Below, in pieces: positions 42,670 to 52,556 of a stretch of DNA of 64,000 nt. The translations under genes were made by a program, and so were the position numbers. The notes beneath the pieces were generated by a model. It ran no database searches and was not told the DNA's origin. It was given only the letters and a program-made list of their open reading frames with translations. The stretch is from Fistulifera solaris (lineage: Eukaryota > Bacillariophyta > Bacillariophyceae > Naviculales > Stauroneidaceae), in assembly GCA_030295235.1 (NCBI GenBank), contig AP026133.1, forward strand, positions 744,001-808,000. Direction: 5' to 3'. Within the stretch, counting starts at the first letter, position 1. Each line of letters begins with the position of its first letter.

Positions 42670-45600
42670 CTACACCACCATATACTTCGTAGCCTCAAGA
42701 AAGAAGGAACTGTTTTTCCACAGAACGCTTTGACAAAAGAATAGGGCAAAGAGAGTCTGTTGAGAAATCGTTCCGGGCAATGTCCCATCACAGCGCAAAT
42801 GCAAGCGCTGAATGATATTCGAAAACTGAGCGCAATTTTCACTTGTTACAAAGAAGGATAGATTCCTCGGGAATTCTGTCACAACACCCTTGAATAAAAT
42901 TTCCTGCTCCAGCGATGTCAGTATCTCCATTTGTTGACTACTCAACTTTAACAAAACCCCGACGATGTCCGAGCAGTCTTCGAGATCATGGCGCCATGTT
43001 GATAAAAGCATGCCGATGAGCTCGAGACTAGCCGACACAGTCCACACCGAAGCTAAGAGCATGGTATCCAATATACAAAACAAAGTTTCACGTTTCGACT
43101 CGGCACTGTGTAGTGACGTCAACGTCGCAAACATCTGATGGAGAAGCCTCAAGCAGCCTATCTCCACAAAGTGAAAAGATTTAAGACATGCCAAACTCTG
43201 GATCAGCCAACATTGATAGTGCTTCACAAGAGCTTGTTTCTTAGATGCAGAAAAGCGGTCATCGACGCTTACTAGTTGTAAGAAAACAAATGCGCGAAAA
43301 CTTTCTTGGGCCAGTGAAGATTTCGTATCTCGTACGGACAGAGACAAGATTTTTGAGCCCTCTATTGTTGCTAATGGTATCGACTGGACGCAACGGACAA
43401 AATGACTTGACAAAGCAATGCAGCCGTCTGAGGCGATTGAACCGTCGCTGTAAGGTTCGGCGATGAGACTCTCATAGCATTCGCTACAAAGAAAATCAGA
43501 TAAAATTTCCTTGCCTTTGGATGATAAGCCTGATTCAGCAAGCAAGCGACCCATGCTATCAAGAAACAGGATTGCCATGGCTTGCGAACCTGTTCCAGGA
43601 TGAATGCAGAGCCGCCAAATATTCCTGGTTGAACTTCCTAATGCTGTAATAGAGAGCCTCGGTAATATTTTGTCAACTTCTTTGATGTACAAATTGCGAG
43701 CAGATTCATCAACAATGATGTGATGCCATCTATCCGGCGATGAAGCAAAAATATGAATAGCGAGATCAACAAATTCGCGACCATCCTGCAGTACACTCCG
43801 TCGGCCATGTAGCTGGGAACGTAGCAAACTGACCCCCGCTTCGCCACTCCACCTTCCATCTTGTAAAATTTTTGGTATAATGCCTTTCGCAAATTCTCCA
43901 GGAAGTGAAATACTCCCAAGCGCAGTTAGTGAGAAACTGAGTCTTGTGCTGTCATGAGTAATCGAGTAGCTGCGCTCCAAAAGGGTAAAAACACCCTCGG
44001 AAAGTGTGCCCAGCTGCGGCCGAGACGAGATTGTAATGTCTTCTGCGCGTTGGTCGGTAAAGTCTTTATCGAAAGGCTTTGAGGTTAAGTTGATCTTCGA
44101 CAAAGTTTCCTCGCCGAATATTTCTTGCTTGATCGACGCTAGTATGCCCAGCAAGATCACGCCCATGCTAGAGTAAATACTTCCGTCGCCTACGTTTGAG
44201 GCCGCAAGCACAGTTTCAGTAACATTCTGGACATCGGCCTCCATGTTTTTTGTGTGGATACGAGGTATGTCGGAAAATGAGGTCAATCCGAGAGCGGGCA
44301 TTGAACAGATAGACAGGACGCATGCGATTAGCGCTGTTGCGCGCCCTTGGTCATCGAACAACTCGGCATTTCCAACGATTCGGTTGTCAATATATTTAGG
44401 AGTGATGAGTGCCCTAGGGTTTCCATTCACTATATAAAATATTTCTCCTAGAGCGTCCGATTTGACATGTGACTCATCAATTCGGCGTTGTAAAATACTG
44501 GCGTACTCGTTGTACATGAGATCTAATTCAGCGTTGTCGATAAGCTGATATTTATCACACTGCCACAAAATAGATCCCAATGCAATACCCTTGCCACTCA
44601 TCCATTCAAAAGAATTCAAGAGGCGAAACAAAGCAGCAAGCAAGTTTCCGTCAAAAACCCCAAGAGACGGCAGACCAATGGACGAACTGATGAATAGAGA
44701 GCGAGCGATGGTACGCTTAACTCCTAATAAAGATAAAGAATTCGATCCAAGGCGCTCCAAAGATACCATTAGATCTGGCGTTGCATGCCCTGCCTTGATG
44801 CAAGCGAGTAAACTTGTCGTTACATTGCCACCATCCTCAAAACATGAAAGCAGTTCTTCTACTATGAATGCTGCTGCTTTCGAGGTTAACGTTGCCATTT
44901 CATCAATGGATAAGCTGGGACATTCGCTTTTTGAGACCACTTCCACTGTCTGGGCAATAATAGAAACACCAAAGTATGCTCCGAAATCTTGTTGTCCACT
45001 GTAACCACGAACAGAGTGTTCTAAAAGGTCAAGCAATTCGACAGCTTTACGGAACTCGCCGAGGTGTATGTATACTGCCCCACACAACCCTAAGCAAATT
45101 TTGCCAATTGATTCGTTTTGAAATTCGTTAGCTTGGAATGAAGCGAGGGTATCATCGGCGACAGCTTCAATTTCCGATCTTAGTCCCTCATCTGATGGTC
45201 CTTTTTCAGAAAGAGAGACAGCGAACGACGTCAAGGAAACAAACATTGCATCAGGGCTAACAAACACTTCATTCCAATCTCTGATTTCATTCAAGAGCGA
45301 TGATGGAGTTTCAGTTGCTAAACGTAGGCAGAGTCCCGAAATTCGCAAAAAACCCTTCACAGCAAAAGCCAAAATTAAAGGATCAGCATTTTCTATGCAG
45401 GCATCAGCGTTGTCTCGCAAGATCGTCAACTGTGTTCCATCGGATGCCCAAAGCAGCGCAATTGCGTATTCATTCGAACGTTGTGTCGCTCGAAGACTCG
45501 TTAACAAAGAAAAAGATGGGAGCGCATCTCGGAGCTTTCGTTCGCGGCTGAGTTTGTCTCTGAACGCCCGACCACCTCTCCGGGGAGAGCTTCGTTTTTG

Positions 45601-48078
45601 CCAAAAAGTAGCACCTAGTACATCTTCCTCAAATGACATTATTTTGCTAGCTAGCTCGGTAACAGGATGGGCTGTGTGGCTGTCTCTTTTTTCTAAAGGC
45701 TGAAATTCCATGCCTTCCAGTACAAGCTCTTGGAGTTGAAGGTATCTATTAGCACCGGTATTTTGAAAGTTTTCTTCCGTTTCGTCAATTACTTCGGCGT
45801 TCCGCTTCACATCGTCTTCGTCAACTTCCAATGTTTTTAGTGAGTAGCGATTCAGCGATTCAAAAATATGAAATAAGCAAGTTTCGACGCCACTCATTCG
45901 CATTTCCATAGGCTTCTTCACAAGGACACCCCCAAGGTACAGAAGAGTATCGATTGATTGTCTGACCTGGATTCCTACGTTCCCATTGACGCCCCCCTCA
46001 CTTTCGTCGTCATCGGTCTCGCCATCGCCCAAAAGCAAACACAGAGCTTCCAAAATTGGCATTGGCAGTCCGATTAACTTATCACGATCGGTAATGTTGC
46101 ATAACTTTTTATTCAAAACCTTGATAACCAGCGGGAACTCGAGTTCTCGGTTGAGAGTTAAATAGTGAAGGCTCATAATGGCAGAATGCCTCAGTAGATC
46201 AAAGACGGGCGATTTCACATCTTCCGTCAGAAGATGCTGAACCCATCCAATAACGTCAGCGACGTCTCGTATACAGTCATCCTTGGCAAGATCGCAAATA
46301 CTGGCAGCGACAGCCAGTCGAATTTCAGGATCCTTGTCGTAAATGAACAAGCCCAACGAATCGATTACGCGTCGATACATTTTCTTGTTTGTCCGGACAA
46401 TTTGGGGGTACAAGCGTAATACCGTTATTCGTAATTCCATGGAGCCACCATCTTGGACCCACTGCGAGCCAAAGAAGGACCAAATTTGCTGCGCACAGTG
46501 TGAGTCCATGACAAGTGGACCGGCCATGAACTCTAAGAGGTGCAAAAGCTGTAAGCCATCACACGCCTGTGCAGCATTCTGCACTAACTGTAAGTGTACA
46601 GGAAGAAAGGTGATCCCCAAATGAGGGTAAGCCTGAATAAGTCGTTCGAGGAAGCGGTACCAGTTTCGTTGCTCTGAAAGTACCGACAATTGCGAACTCG
46701 CCACCAGGAGTAGCGCTATCTGCATCTCCGAAGAAAGATTCGTCACACCTGTCAAAGAAGCGGAAAGAACAAACTTTCCTAACAAAGATCGATCGCCTTC
46801 CAAAAGACGTGTTCCGATACACGATGAATCGGTGAGAACTTCGGTAGACGCGTCGACTGGAATCGCTAGGATTTCTTGCTTTAGTTGCAGAGCACTCGAG
46901 TGGCAAGCTGAATCATGCAACCATATGCAAGACACCCCCTCCAAAAGCGACCTGACCATAGGAAGGGACGTATTCAATCGTGGGACCGTCCAGTGCACAA
47001 ACAAGTCCAAAAGTGATTTTCGTTCCTCCACCAAATGCGTTGTATGGAGAACAGTGCACCATTGTAATATACCCAAGGGGTCTAAGGGAACTGACGAATT
47101 GCCTGGTGAATCTTTCAAAAGTGTCAACCAATCGACAAGTGCATCGTACACAGGCTTCCATGTGAAGGGACACCAATTCGACCGTTCGCGGCTTTGCCTG
47201 GTCTTGTCTCTCAGAAGGGGTACAATTTCACACAAAAGCACATCGCTCCATTGAACTAATGCAAGTGTATCTTTCTCACCAATGCCGTCGTAATCAATAT
47301 CATCGTCTGGAGCAATTGCTGCCTGTGCTAACAAGACCGTTTCGATAAAGCAGGATTGCATCAACGTCACTTGACGATGATTGTCTTTCGCCATGAGAAT
47401 CACCCGCAATACCCGGATCAACCATTCGAGCAATTTGATTTTGTGGATCAAAGACTCATTGGCCCACACGGACCACAACGTTCTCCATAATTGGTGCAAT
47501 AACATTGACTGCTCTTCGAATGTATGTTCCGACTGCGACAAGAATGTTACCGCGAGCAGTGGCGACAATAGAGCCGGCATACGGATTGCGTTTTCCCGTA
47601 CAAGAGGCATCATTTCACAAACCAACACGGCCCGAGAAGCCGGCAGCTCCAGGCGTCGGTAGGTTTCCAAAATCACCAGAGCCGTCTCTTGGTCGGCAGG
47701 AAGGTGATGAACGATGTTTCTCGCATAACCGCGTGCACACGCGGAAAAACAGGCCGATTCTTCCAAAACTGTCATTCCCGTGGTCAGAACAGGGAGAGAT
47801 TCTTTTGTATCCATGTTCTCAAAAGGCATACGCGATGGAAGGATGCAAGTCCGATCGCGAGAGTGTTTCAGTATTGTAGCCTCCGGCAAATCATCGTTCG
47901 AGCTAGTAATGAATTCACAACATGCTTGTGCCAAGGAGCGTCCGAGAGAAGCCGCTACAGCGTGCGGCATTTGTTGTTGTTGTTCTGGTTGTGTGAATTG
48001 TCGTTGACATTGTTGCAGCAAAGATTGAATACGTTGCTCCTTCTTCTTGGCATCATTGGTGTGAGACGAAAGAGGCAT
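42670..48078 (-). CDS. Very large HEAT/ARM-like solenoid protein, possibly FOCAD/RST1-like
   Basis: A single unbroken frame of 1802 codons with no introns. It is almost wholly alpha-helical by appearance, with many leucine-rich helix pairs and the HEAT-like phrase DKDPEIRLAVAASICDLAKD near residue 570. The N-terminus is Gln-rich (QLLQQCQRQFTQPEQQQQ). Acidic linkers occur near residues 690 (GDGETDDDESEGG). The length nearly matches focadhesin (FOCAD) and plant RST1, large ARM-type proteins that act as cofactors of the cytoplasmic exosome/Ski system. That assignment rests on length and repeat character, not a diagnostic motif. It could be another large solenoid. No membrane segment or catalytic motif was found. 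Confidence 0.5.
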   Translation of the reverse strand: MPLSSHTNDAKKKEQRIQSLLQQCQRQFTQPEQQQQMPHAVAASLGRSLAQACCEFITSSNDDLPEATILKHSRDRTCILPSRMPFENMDTKESLPVLTTGMTVLEESACFSACARGYARNIVHHLPADQETALVILETYRRLELPASRAVLVCEMMPLVRENAIRMPALLSPLLAVTFLSQSEHTFEEQSMLLHQLWRTLWSVWANESLIHKIKLLEWLIRVLRVILMAKDNHRQVTLMQSCFIETVLLAQAAIAPDDDIDYDGIGEKDTLALVQWSDVLLCEIVPLLRDKTRQSRERSNWCPFTWKPVYDALVDWLTLLKDSPGNSSVPLDPLGILQWCTVLHTTHLVEERKSLLDLFVHWTVPRLNTSLPMVRSLLEGVSCIWLHDSACHSSALQLKQEILAIPVDASTEVLTDSSCIGTRLLEGDRSLLGKFVLSASLTGVTNLSSEMQIALLLVASSQLSVLSEQRNWYRFLERLIQAYPHLGITFLPVHLQLVQNAAQACDGLQLLHLLEFMAGPLVMDSHCAQQIWSFFGSQWVQDGGSMELRITVLRLYPQIVRTNKKMYRRVIDSLGLFIYDKDPEIRLAVAASICDLAKDDCIRDVADVIGWVQHLLTEDVKSPVFDLLRHSAIMSLHYLTLNRELEFPLVIKVLNKKLCNITDRDKLIGLPMPILEALCLLLGDGETDDDESEGGVNGNVGIQVRQSIDTLLYLGGVLVKKPMEMRMSGVETCLFHIFESLNRYSLKTLEVDEDDVKRNAEVIDETEENFQNTGANRYLQLQELVLEGMEFQPLEKRDSHTAHPVTELASKIMSFEEDVLGATFWQKRSSPRRGGRAFRDKLSRERKLRDALPSFSLLTSLRATQRSNEYAIALLWASDGTQLTILRDNADACIENADPLILAFAVKGFLRISGLCLRLATETPSSLLNEIRDWNEVFVSPDAMFVSLTSFAVSLSEKGPSDEGLRSEIEAVADDTLASFQANEFQNESIGKICLGLCGAVYIHLGEFRKAVELLDLLEHSVRGYSGQQDFGAYFGVSIIAQTVEVVSKSECPSLSIDEMATLTSKAAAFIVEELLSCFEDGGNVTTSLLACIKAGHATPDLMVSLERLGSNSLSLLGVKRTIARSLFISSSIGLPSLGVFDGNLLAALFRLLNSFEWMSGKGIALGSILWQCDKYQLIDNAELDLMYNEYASILQRRIDESHVKSDALGEIFYIVNGNPRALITPKYIDNRIVGNAELFDDQGRATALIACVLSICSMPALGLTSFSDIPRIHTKNMEADVQNVTETVLAASNVGDGSIYSSMGVILLGILASIKQEIFGEETLSKINLTSKPFDKDFTDQRAEDITISSRPQLGTLSEGVFTLLERSYSITHDSTRLSFSLTALGSISLPGEFAKGIIPKILQDGRWSGEAGVSLLRSQLHGRRSVLQDGREFVDLAIHIFASSPDRWHHIIVDESARNLYIKEVDKILPRLSITALGSSTRNIWRLCIHPGTGSQAMAILFLDSMGRLLAESGLSSKGKEILSDFLCSECYESLIAEPYSDGSIASDGCIALSSHFVRCVQSIPLATIEGSKILSLSVRDTKSSLAQESFRAFVFLQLVSVDDRFSASKKQALVKHYQCWLIQSLACLKSFHFVEIGCLRLLHQMFATLTSLHSAESKRETLFCILDTMLLASVWTVSASLELIGMLLSTWRHDLEDCSDIVGVLLKLSSQQMEILTSLEQEILFKGVVTEFPRNLSFFVTSENCAQFSNIIQRLHLRCDGTLPGTISQQTLFALFFCQSVLWKNSSFFLEATKYMVV

Positions 48079-48782
48079 AGTGCGATTCTTCGACTGTTCT
48101 TTCCGACAAATGAGTGAAGACTAGCGTATAAGTCGTGTTAAAGATGGAAAATCATGAAGGTACTCAATTAACAAATTATCATTGATGACATTATCCTTTT
48201 CGGATAAACAAATAATGTAATTGATAAGAGGGGAAGAAGAAGAAGCATCAATGAAAGGTTACAATGTCATTTGTGGCAACCAGACCCAAGATAGATTGTC
48301 TCTTGTTGATGGAAAAGTTATCACTATGACATAGTTCACGTTCCACAAATAATAATGAAGGCGGGTTTGAATTACGTATTTTGTTTCGTTTTTATGCCGC
48401 ACGACGACAGACGACCAACTATATCGGGGATCGTGGCTCAAGGTCATAATACCGTATCCAGAATTTCTGGAAATTACACCGAATTTTTGTAGGATCCAAA
48501 ACCAAAACCAAAAACACCGTTTCCAGAATTTTTATTAACAGTCACAAGAAGTCACAAGACAAGAGCGACGTGCGTACGATTAGTACATAATACATAACCA
48601 GGTAGGGTCATAATCGCGCGATGCACGAAAAGATAAAAGCCTTAAAAAATAAAAAAATTACTGGTATTATTCCTTTTGATTGTTCTGTCAAAGACCACAC
48701 AATACCTACAACCCAAACTCATTATTTAATTTAGGTTATCATCGCAATCGAGCATCAAAAGCATGCCAGTCGGCCGCTGATC
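48079..48782. other. Divergent promoter region with palindromic repeat
   Basis: Spacer between two divergent genes. It contains the CCAGAATTTCTGG repeat at 48455-48535. No coding signal is seen. Confidence 0.5.
48455..48535. repeat. CCAGAATTTCTGG palindromic repeat, copy 2
   Basis: It begins TATCCAGAATTTCTGGAAAT and contains ACCAAAAACACCGTTTCCAG, closely matching the copy at 22200-22325 though shorter. Confidence 0.55.
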
Positions 48783-50053
48783 ATGCCGGACCATGATCGT
48801 TGTCAGTTTCGCGGAGTTTATCTGCTGCTTTTTCTTTTGATAGAACAACAATGGCGTGCAATCTTGAAGCACTCTTCGACAACAGAATTCACAACGACCC
48901 CACAAGCGACACTTCATTCGAATCTAACGGTAGCAACAACGACACGATTCGCATACGCCTTTTTAGTAGCCGGCTGTGATCCGGTTCGTCCAGCGTATCG
49001 TCCTTTTCTTTCCAATATCGCCGTCGCGACACGTCTTTTAGCCCATCACGGCAGCCAAGCCGACGTCATTGTATTCGTGCAAATGGATTTTCGATCATCA
49101 CACGAGGTATTGCCCGAAAATGACCTTCTCTTGCTAATATCATCTTCTTCTTTACGGGTCCATATACACTACATTCCGAAAACACCCTTCCAAAGTTATT
49201 ATCGAACTCAGTTCGACAAATTCCGTATCCTCAACTTCACACAGTACGACCAAGGTATCTTGTTCATGGACGCCGATGTCATGCCTTTGACAAATCTGGA
49301 TTATTTATTTTCCTTGTCCACTACGGATGCTCGAATAAAAAACAATTGGGTCGTCGCTGGACCAATCGCACCGGCCAATGGTGGATTCTTCTTGTTGCGA
49401 CCGACGCACGGTGCCTTTGAACGCGTTGCCGCTTTGTTACGTGAACAAACAGTTTCGAACAGGATATTTGATTCCGTCCAAGGCTGGGGACACGCTGTGG
49501 GACCGTCGGATTATTGGGAAACACGTACCGGGAAACGAGGCCGTGAATGGACATTTTATGCGGCCCATGCCGACCAAGGCTTCTTGTATCATTGGGTCAA
49601 ATACGAACAAAAGATGTCACCACTATAGTCGGATCAAGAGTTCAGAACTGGGGATGTTGCGATGAACATGGTCAAGTGCAACTGGAAAGCGCCTTTCCTT
49701 TGCGAGACATTGGCATCAATTTGACTCATGATAATACTGTTTCATGGCAGCGCAAACCTCCTCTGACATGCTGGTCCGTACCTGGAAAAGAATGTTTGCC
49801 CGTATATGGCGATTTCATCCATTTTGGTGGTAGACGTAAACCATGGATGAAACCTCCACCCGCCAACCTTACTCGAGCCACGCAATGGGACTCTCCCAAT
49901 CATTTATGGTACTGGACCTACTGGGAAATAAATTCAGAACTAGGACTCAACTTGACAGCCAGTGAATGGGTGACTCCAGAAGATCCTCCTTTGGGATTGA
50001 AGCCGGGCAAGCGACAGGCTTTTCAGGGTCCACCAATTGAGTTGTCACGATAA
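48783..50053 (+). CDS. GT8-type glycosyltransferase, type II membrane protein
   Basis: After one break this is a protein of about 420 residues. A hydrophobic stretch near the N-terminus (GVYLLLFLLI) may be a signal anchor. GT8 (glycogenin-like) features are FDKFRILNFTQYDQGILFMD, the metal-binding DAD in FMDADVMPL (~residues 161-164), NGGFFLLRP (~200) and HADQGFLYHWV (~260). Such enzymes transfer sugars from UDP-sugars, usually in the Golgi. The first register stops after KMSPL (49628), while DVTTIVGSRVQNWG continues in another. One more A at 49609-49612 joins them. The C-terminal part has several N-glycosylation sequons (NLT, NLTAS). Confidence 0.75.
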
Positions 50054-50428
50054 CGGATTCCACAGAAAGACCGTTTGAAGCTAAGTTCGAGTCCGTTTTG
50101 CGTCCATTTCAATGATACACCAGCGTCAATATCAAGAACAGTGATACATTGACAATAGTGAAGTGTAGTTTAGGCAACTATTGCTTTGAAAGAGCATAGA
50201 TACTACCCCTGTAATTCATTTTGATTCAAAGGACTGAAATAAATTTGAGTCACAGAAAACAAAGTCGTCTACACTTCACGGTATAGTATTATTTGACGCG
50301 CTTTATCGGAATCCAATCGACGCTAGTTCATTGCAACTTGGTAGACCTCCATCAAATCAATGAGACTCATACAATTCACAAAAGATCTTTGTGATTGGTA
50401 GCGCGCTCATTGCTTGACATGTAAATTC

Positions 50429-51012
50429 CACACTCCCAGATTTCCTGGGAACATGAAAATCTGGACCAGCTGTATTTTCACGTTCCCAGGAAATCTGGGG
50501 AGTTGACACTGGTCCAAAAAATCTGGACCTATCTGGGAGTGTGGTATTTACACTGGTCCAGAAAATCTGGACCTGCTGTATTTTCACGTTCCCAGGAAAT
50601 CTGGGCGAGTGGTATGTCGAAAAGCCTTGCGAAACGTTGTCTGCGTATTTACTATGGACAATGGTGTTGACCGTTTTTCGCCACGACTGCACTTCAGTCA
50701 TGAATCAGTATTCTTTCGAGCGACAATGCTGCCTACAAAAAGATCGTTTAGCAGCTTTTTTTGAAACCATTATTTGTCGTTATGTGGTCAATACCACTCG
50801 CCCAGATTTCCTGGGAACGTGAAATTACAGCTGGTCCAGATTTTCTGGATTAGTGTCAACTCCCCAGATTTCCTGGGAACGTGAAAATACCGCTGGTCCA
50901 GATTTTTGGACCAGTGTAAATACCACACTCCCAGATTTCCTGGGAACGTGAAAATACAGCAGGTCCAGATTTTCTGGACCAGTGAAATACCACACCCCAC
51001 ACCCCCAGATTT
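50429..51012. mobile_element. Fold-back/MITE-like inverted repeat element
   Basis: The left arm (50429-50615) and right arm (50791-51012) are imperfect reverse complements of about 190-220 bases with a 175-base centre. Inner ends match exactly (GGGCGAGTGGTAT and ATACCACTCGCCC). Each arm is itself made of repeated units of the type CCAGATTTCCTGGGAACGTG and GGTCCAGATTTTCTGGACC, which are palindromic. No target duplication could be fixed. The transcript would form a long hairpin, which could feed small-RNA pathways. Confidence 0.75.
50680..50706 (-). repeat. Dispersed hairpin motif, site 4
   Basis: On the minus strand it reads GATTCATGACTGAAGTGCAG then TCGTGGCG. It lies at the centre of the fold-back element, between the two arms, and its stem is intact (GACTG/CAGTC). 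Confidence 0.6.
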
Positions 51013-51251
51013 CAATTCGTTTCCAAACAACTTTTTCATTCCCTCATAAGATATTCGATGATCAGCTTTTAGATTTATTGCGATCTTATTAAGCTATCAT
51101 AAACTTATACCACGCACAGTGGGGAGCGCCGTTAACGATATTCGTAGCTTTTGGGATCAACGAGACAGAAAAGAAGAAGCGCGTAAAGTCTTGTTATTTC
51201 GAGAGCTTGCATATAGCCGTCCGATCTGAGGCGCCTCTCCTCTTGTTTACA

Positions 51252-52475
51252 ATGCATCCTCACGCCGGAGATAGCAGCAATGAGTATGGGCAGCAAAAAT
51301 ACCGTTGTTGGCACAATTTACAAAACAACTGGGGCATTCTAATTTTCGGGCAAATTGTCTGTTTGCTGGGCTCGGTGACGGGCGCCACACAGTCGCAGTT
51401 GTCGCTGCAATGCCACTGGTCGGCGCCCGGCTTTTCCGTATTTTTATTCTATTCGTGTTTGACGCTCTTCTTAATTCCGCTGTATTACCAACAGAAAAAG
51501 CAGCACGTGAGATTGGAGACGCACGACAGTAATGAGAACGATGATGACGACGCGAACGAGGATCCAACGATAGAAGCAGCCCAAGACACTATATCACCGG
51601 AGAATACTCCATCCGTCGGCGCTTATTTGTTCTTGAATACCATTTGGCTACAAGCTCCACCGTGGTTCTATCTGATTATGGGAAGTTTGGATGTATCCGC
51701 CAGCTTTTGTATTGTATCCGCTTTTTCGTTGACGAACATTACCTCGGTGTCGTTACTAACGGCCTTATCGATACCGACCACGATGGTCTTGTCATGCTTC
51801 TTCTTGAAACGGCGGTACCAGTTGTGGCATTATGTTGGTGTTGCCTTGTGTCTCTTTGGTATTGTCTGTCGTGTCGGGCAAGATTGGAAACAAGATCATC
51901 AGCAAATAGAAGAAGAAGCGGCAGCAACCACCTATCCCCACAAATTCTGGGGGGATGTTCTGGCATGTATGGGTGGTGTGTTCTTTGGTATTAACAATGT
52001 GCTAGGAGAAGTGGCGGTCCAACGACTTGGAGGGCCACTGGAGTTTCTGGGCATGATGGGGTTCTTTGCAGCAATCTTGGCGTTTATTTATTCCATGGTA
52101 ATGGAACGCGACGAGATCCGGGCATTCTTTGTGGAGAGCAGGGATATTTGCCCTGCTCAAACATCGACTCTTCTGCTTTTGGCGTACGTAGCAACCAATG
52201 TATTGGGTTATTATGGAGGAGCTCATTTCCTGCGAGTATCCGAAGCTACCTTCTTCAACCTCAGCTTCCAAACTGGAAGTTTATGGTCGGTTGTGTTTTC
52301 GATTGTGGGGCAACACATTTACCCCGACCCATTGTTTTATGTATCACTCGTGGTTACAGTCTCGGGGGTTGTCGTCTACGAGATGGCGAATAAATCTCGT
52401 CGAGAATCTCGCGATATTGATGGACCAGCATCTCCAGAAGCGACATCCAGTATTCATCTTCGGGAACTATCTTGA
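51252..52475 (+). CDS. SLC35F-type transporter (drug/metabolite transporter fold)
   Basis: Start chosen at ATG 51252, giving about 407 residues. About ten hydrophobic segments are visible, beginning with WGILIFGQIVCLLGSVTGAT, where the TQSQLS after the first span is typical of the SLC35F1/F2/F6 group. An acidic linker (HDSNENDDDDANEDPTIE) separates spans two and three. The internal repeat of the DMT fold is seen as TSVSLLTALSIPTTMVLSC in the first half and FNLSFQTGSLWSVVFSIVGQ in the second. The C-terminus is cytosol-like and polar. Members transport metabolites or nucleotide sugars; the substrate cannot be told. Confidence 0.75.
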   Translation: MHPHAGDSSNEYGQQKYRCWHNLQNNWGILIFGQIVCLLGSVTGATQSQLSLQCHWSAPGFSVFLFYSCLTLFLIPLYYQQKKQHVRLETHDSNENDDDDANEDPTIEAAQDTISPENTPSVGAYLFLNTIWLQAPPWFYLIMGSLDVSASFCIVSAFSLTNITSVSLLTALSIPTTMVLSCFFLKRRYQLWHYVGVALCLFGIVCRVGQDWKQDHQQIEEEAAATTYPHKFWGDVLACMGGVFFGINNVLGEVAVQRLGGPLEFLGMMGFFAAILAFIYSMVMERDEIRAFFVESRDICPAQTSTLLLLAYVATNVLGYYGGAHFLRVSEATFFNLSFQTGSLWSVVFSIVGQHIYPDPLFYVSLVVTVSGVVVYEMANKSRRESRDIDGPASPEATSSIHLRELS

Positions 52476-52556
52476 AATTATCGATACTGTATCTAACGCA
52501 TAAATAGAATGCATATTAATGATTGACTTTTTACACTTAGCAGGAAACAAACCTTC

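Larger units (their letters stand above)
50054..51251. other. Spacer holding a fold-back element
   Basis: No gene is seen. About 590 bases are a long imperfect inverted repeat (50429-51012) listed separately; its centre contains hairpin motif site 4. The rest is the 3' flank of the glycosyltransferase gene and the promoter of the transporter gene. Confidence 0.6.

Noticed and set aside
42670-48078. Several 60-140 codon plus-strand frames inside the large solenoid gene
   Set aside because: They lie antisense to a continuous 1802-codon frame, are short, and lack domains or signals; they are shadows.
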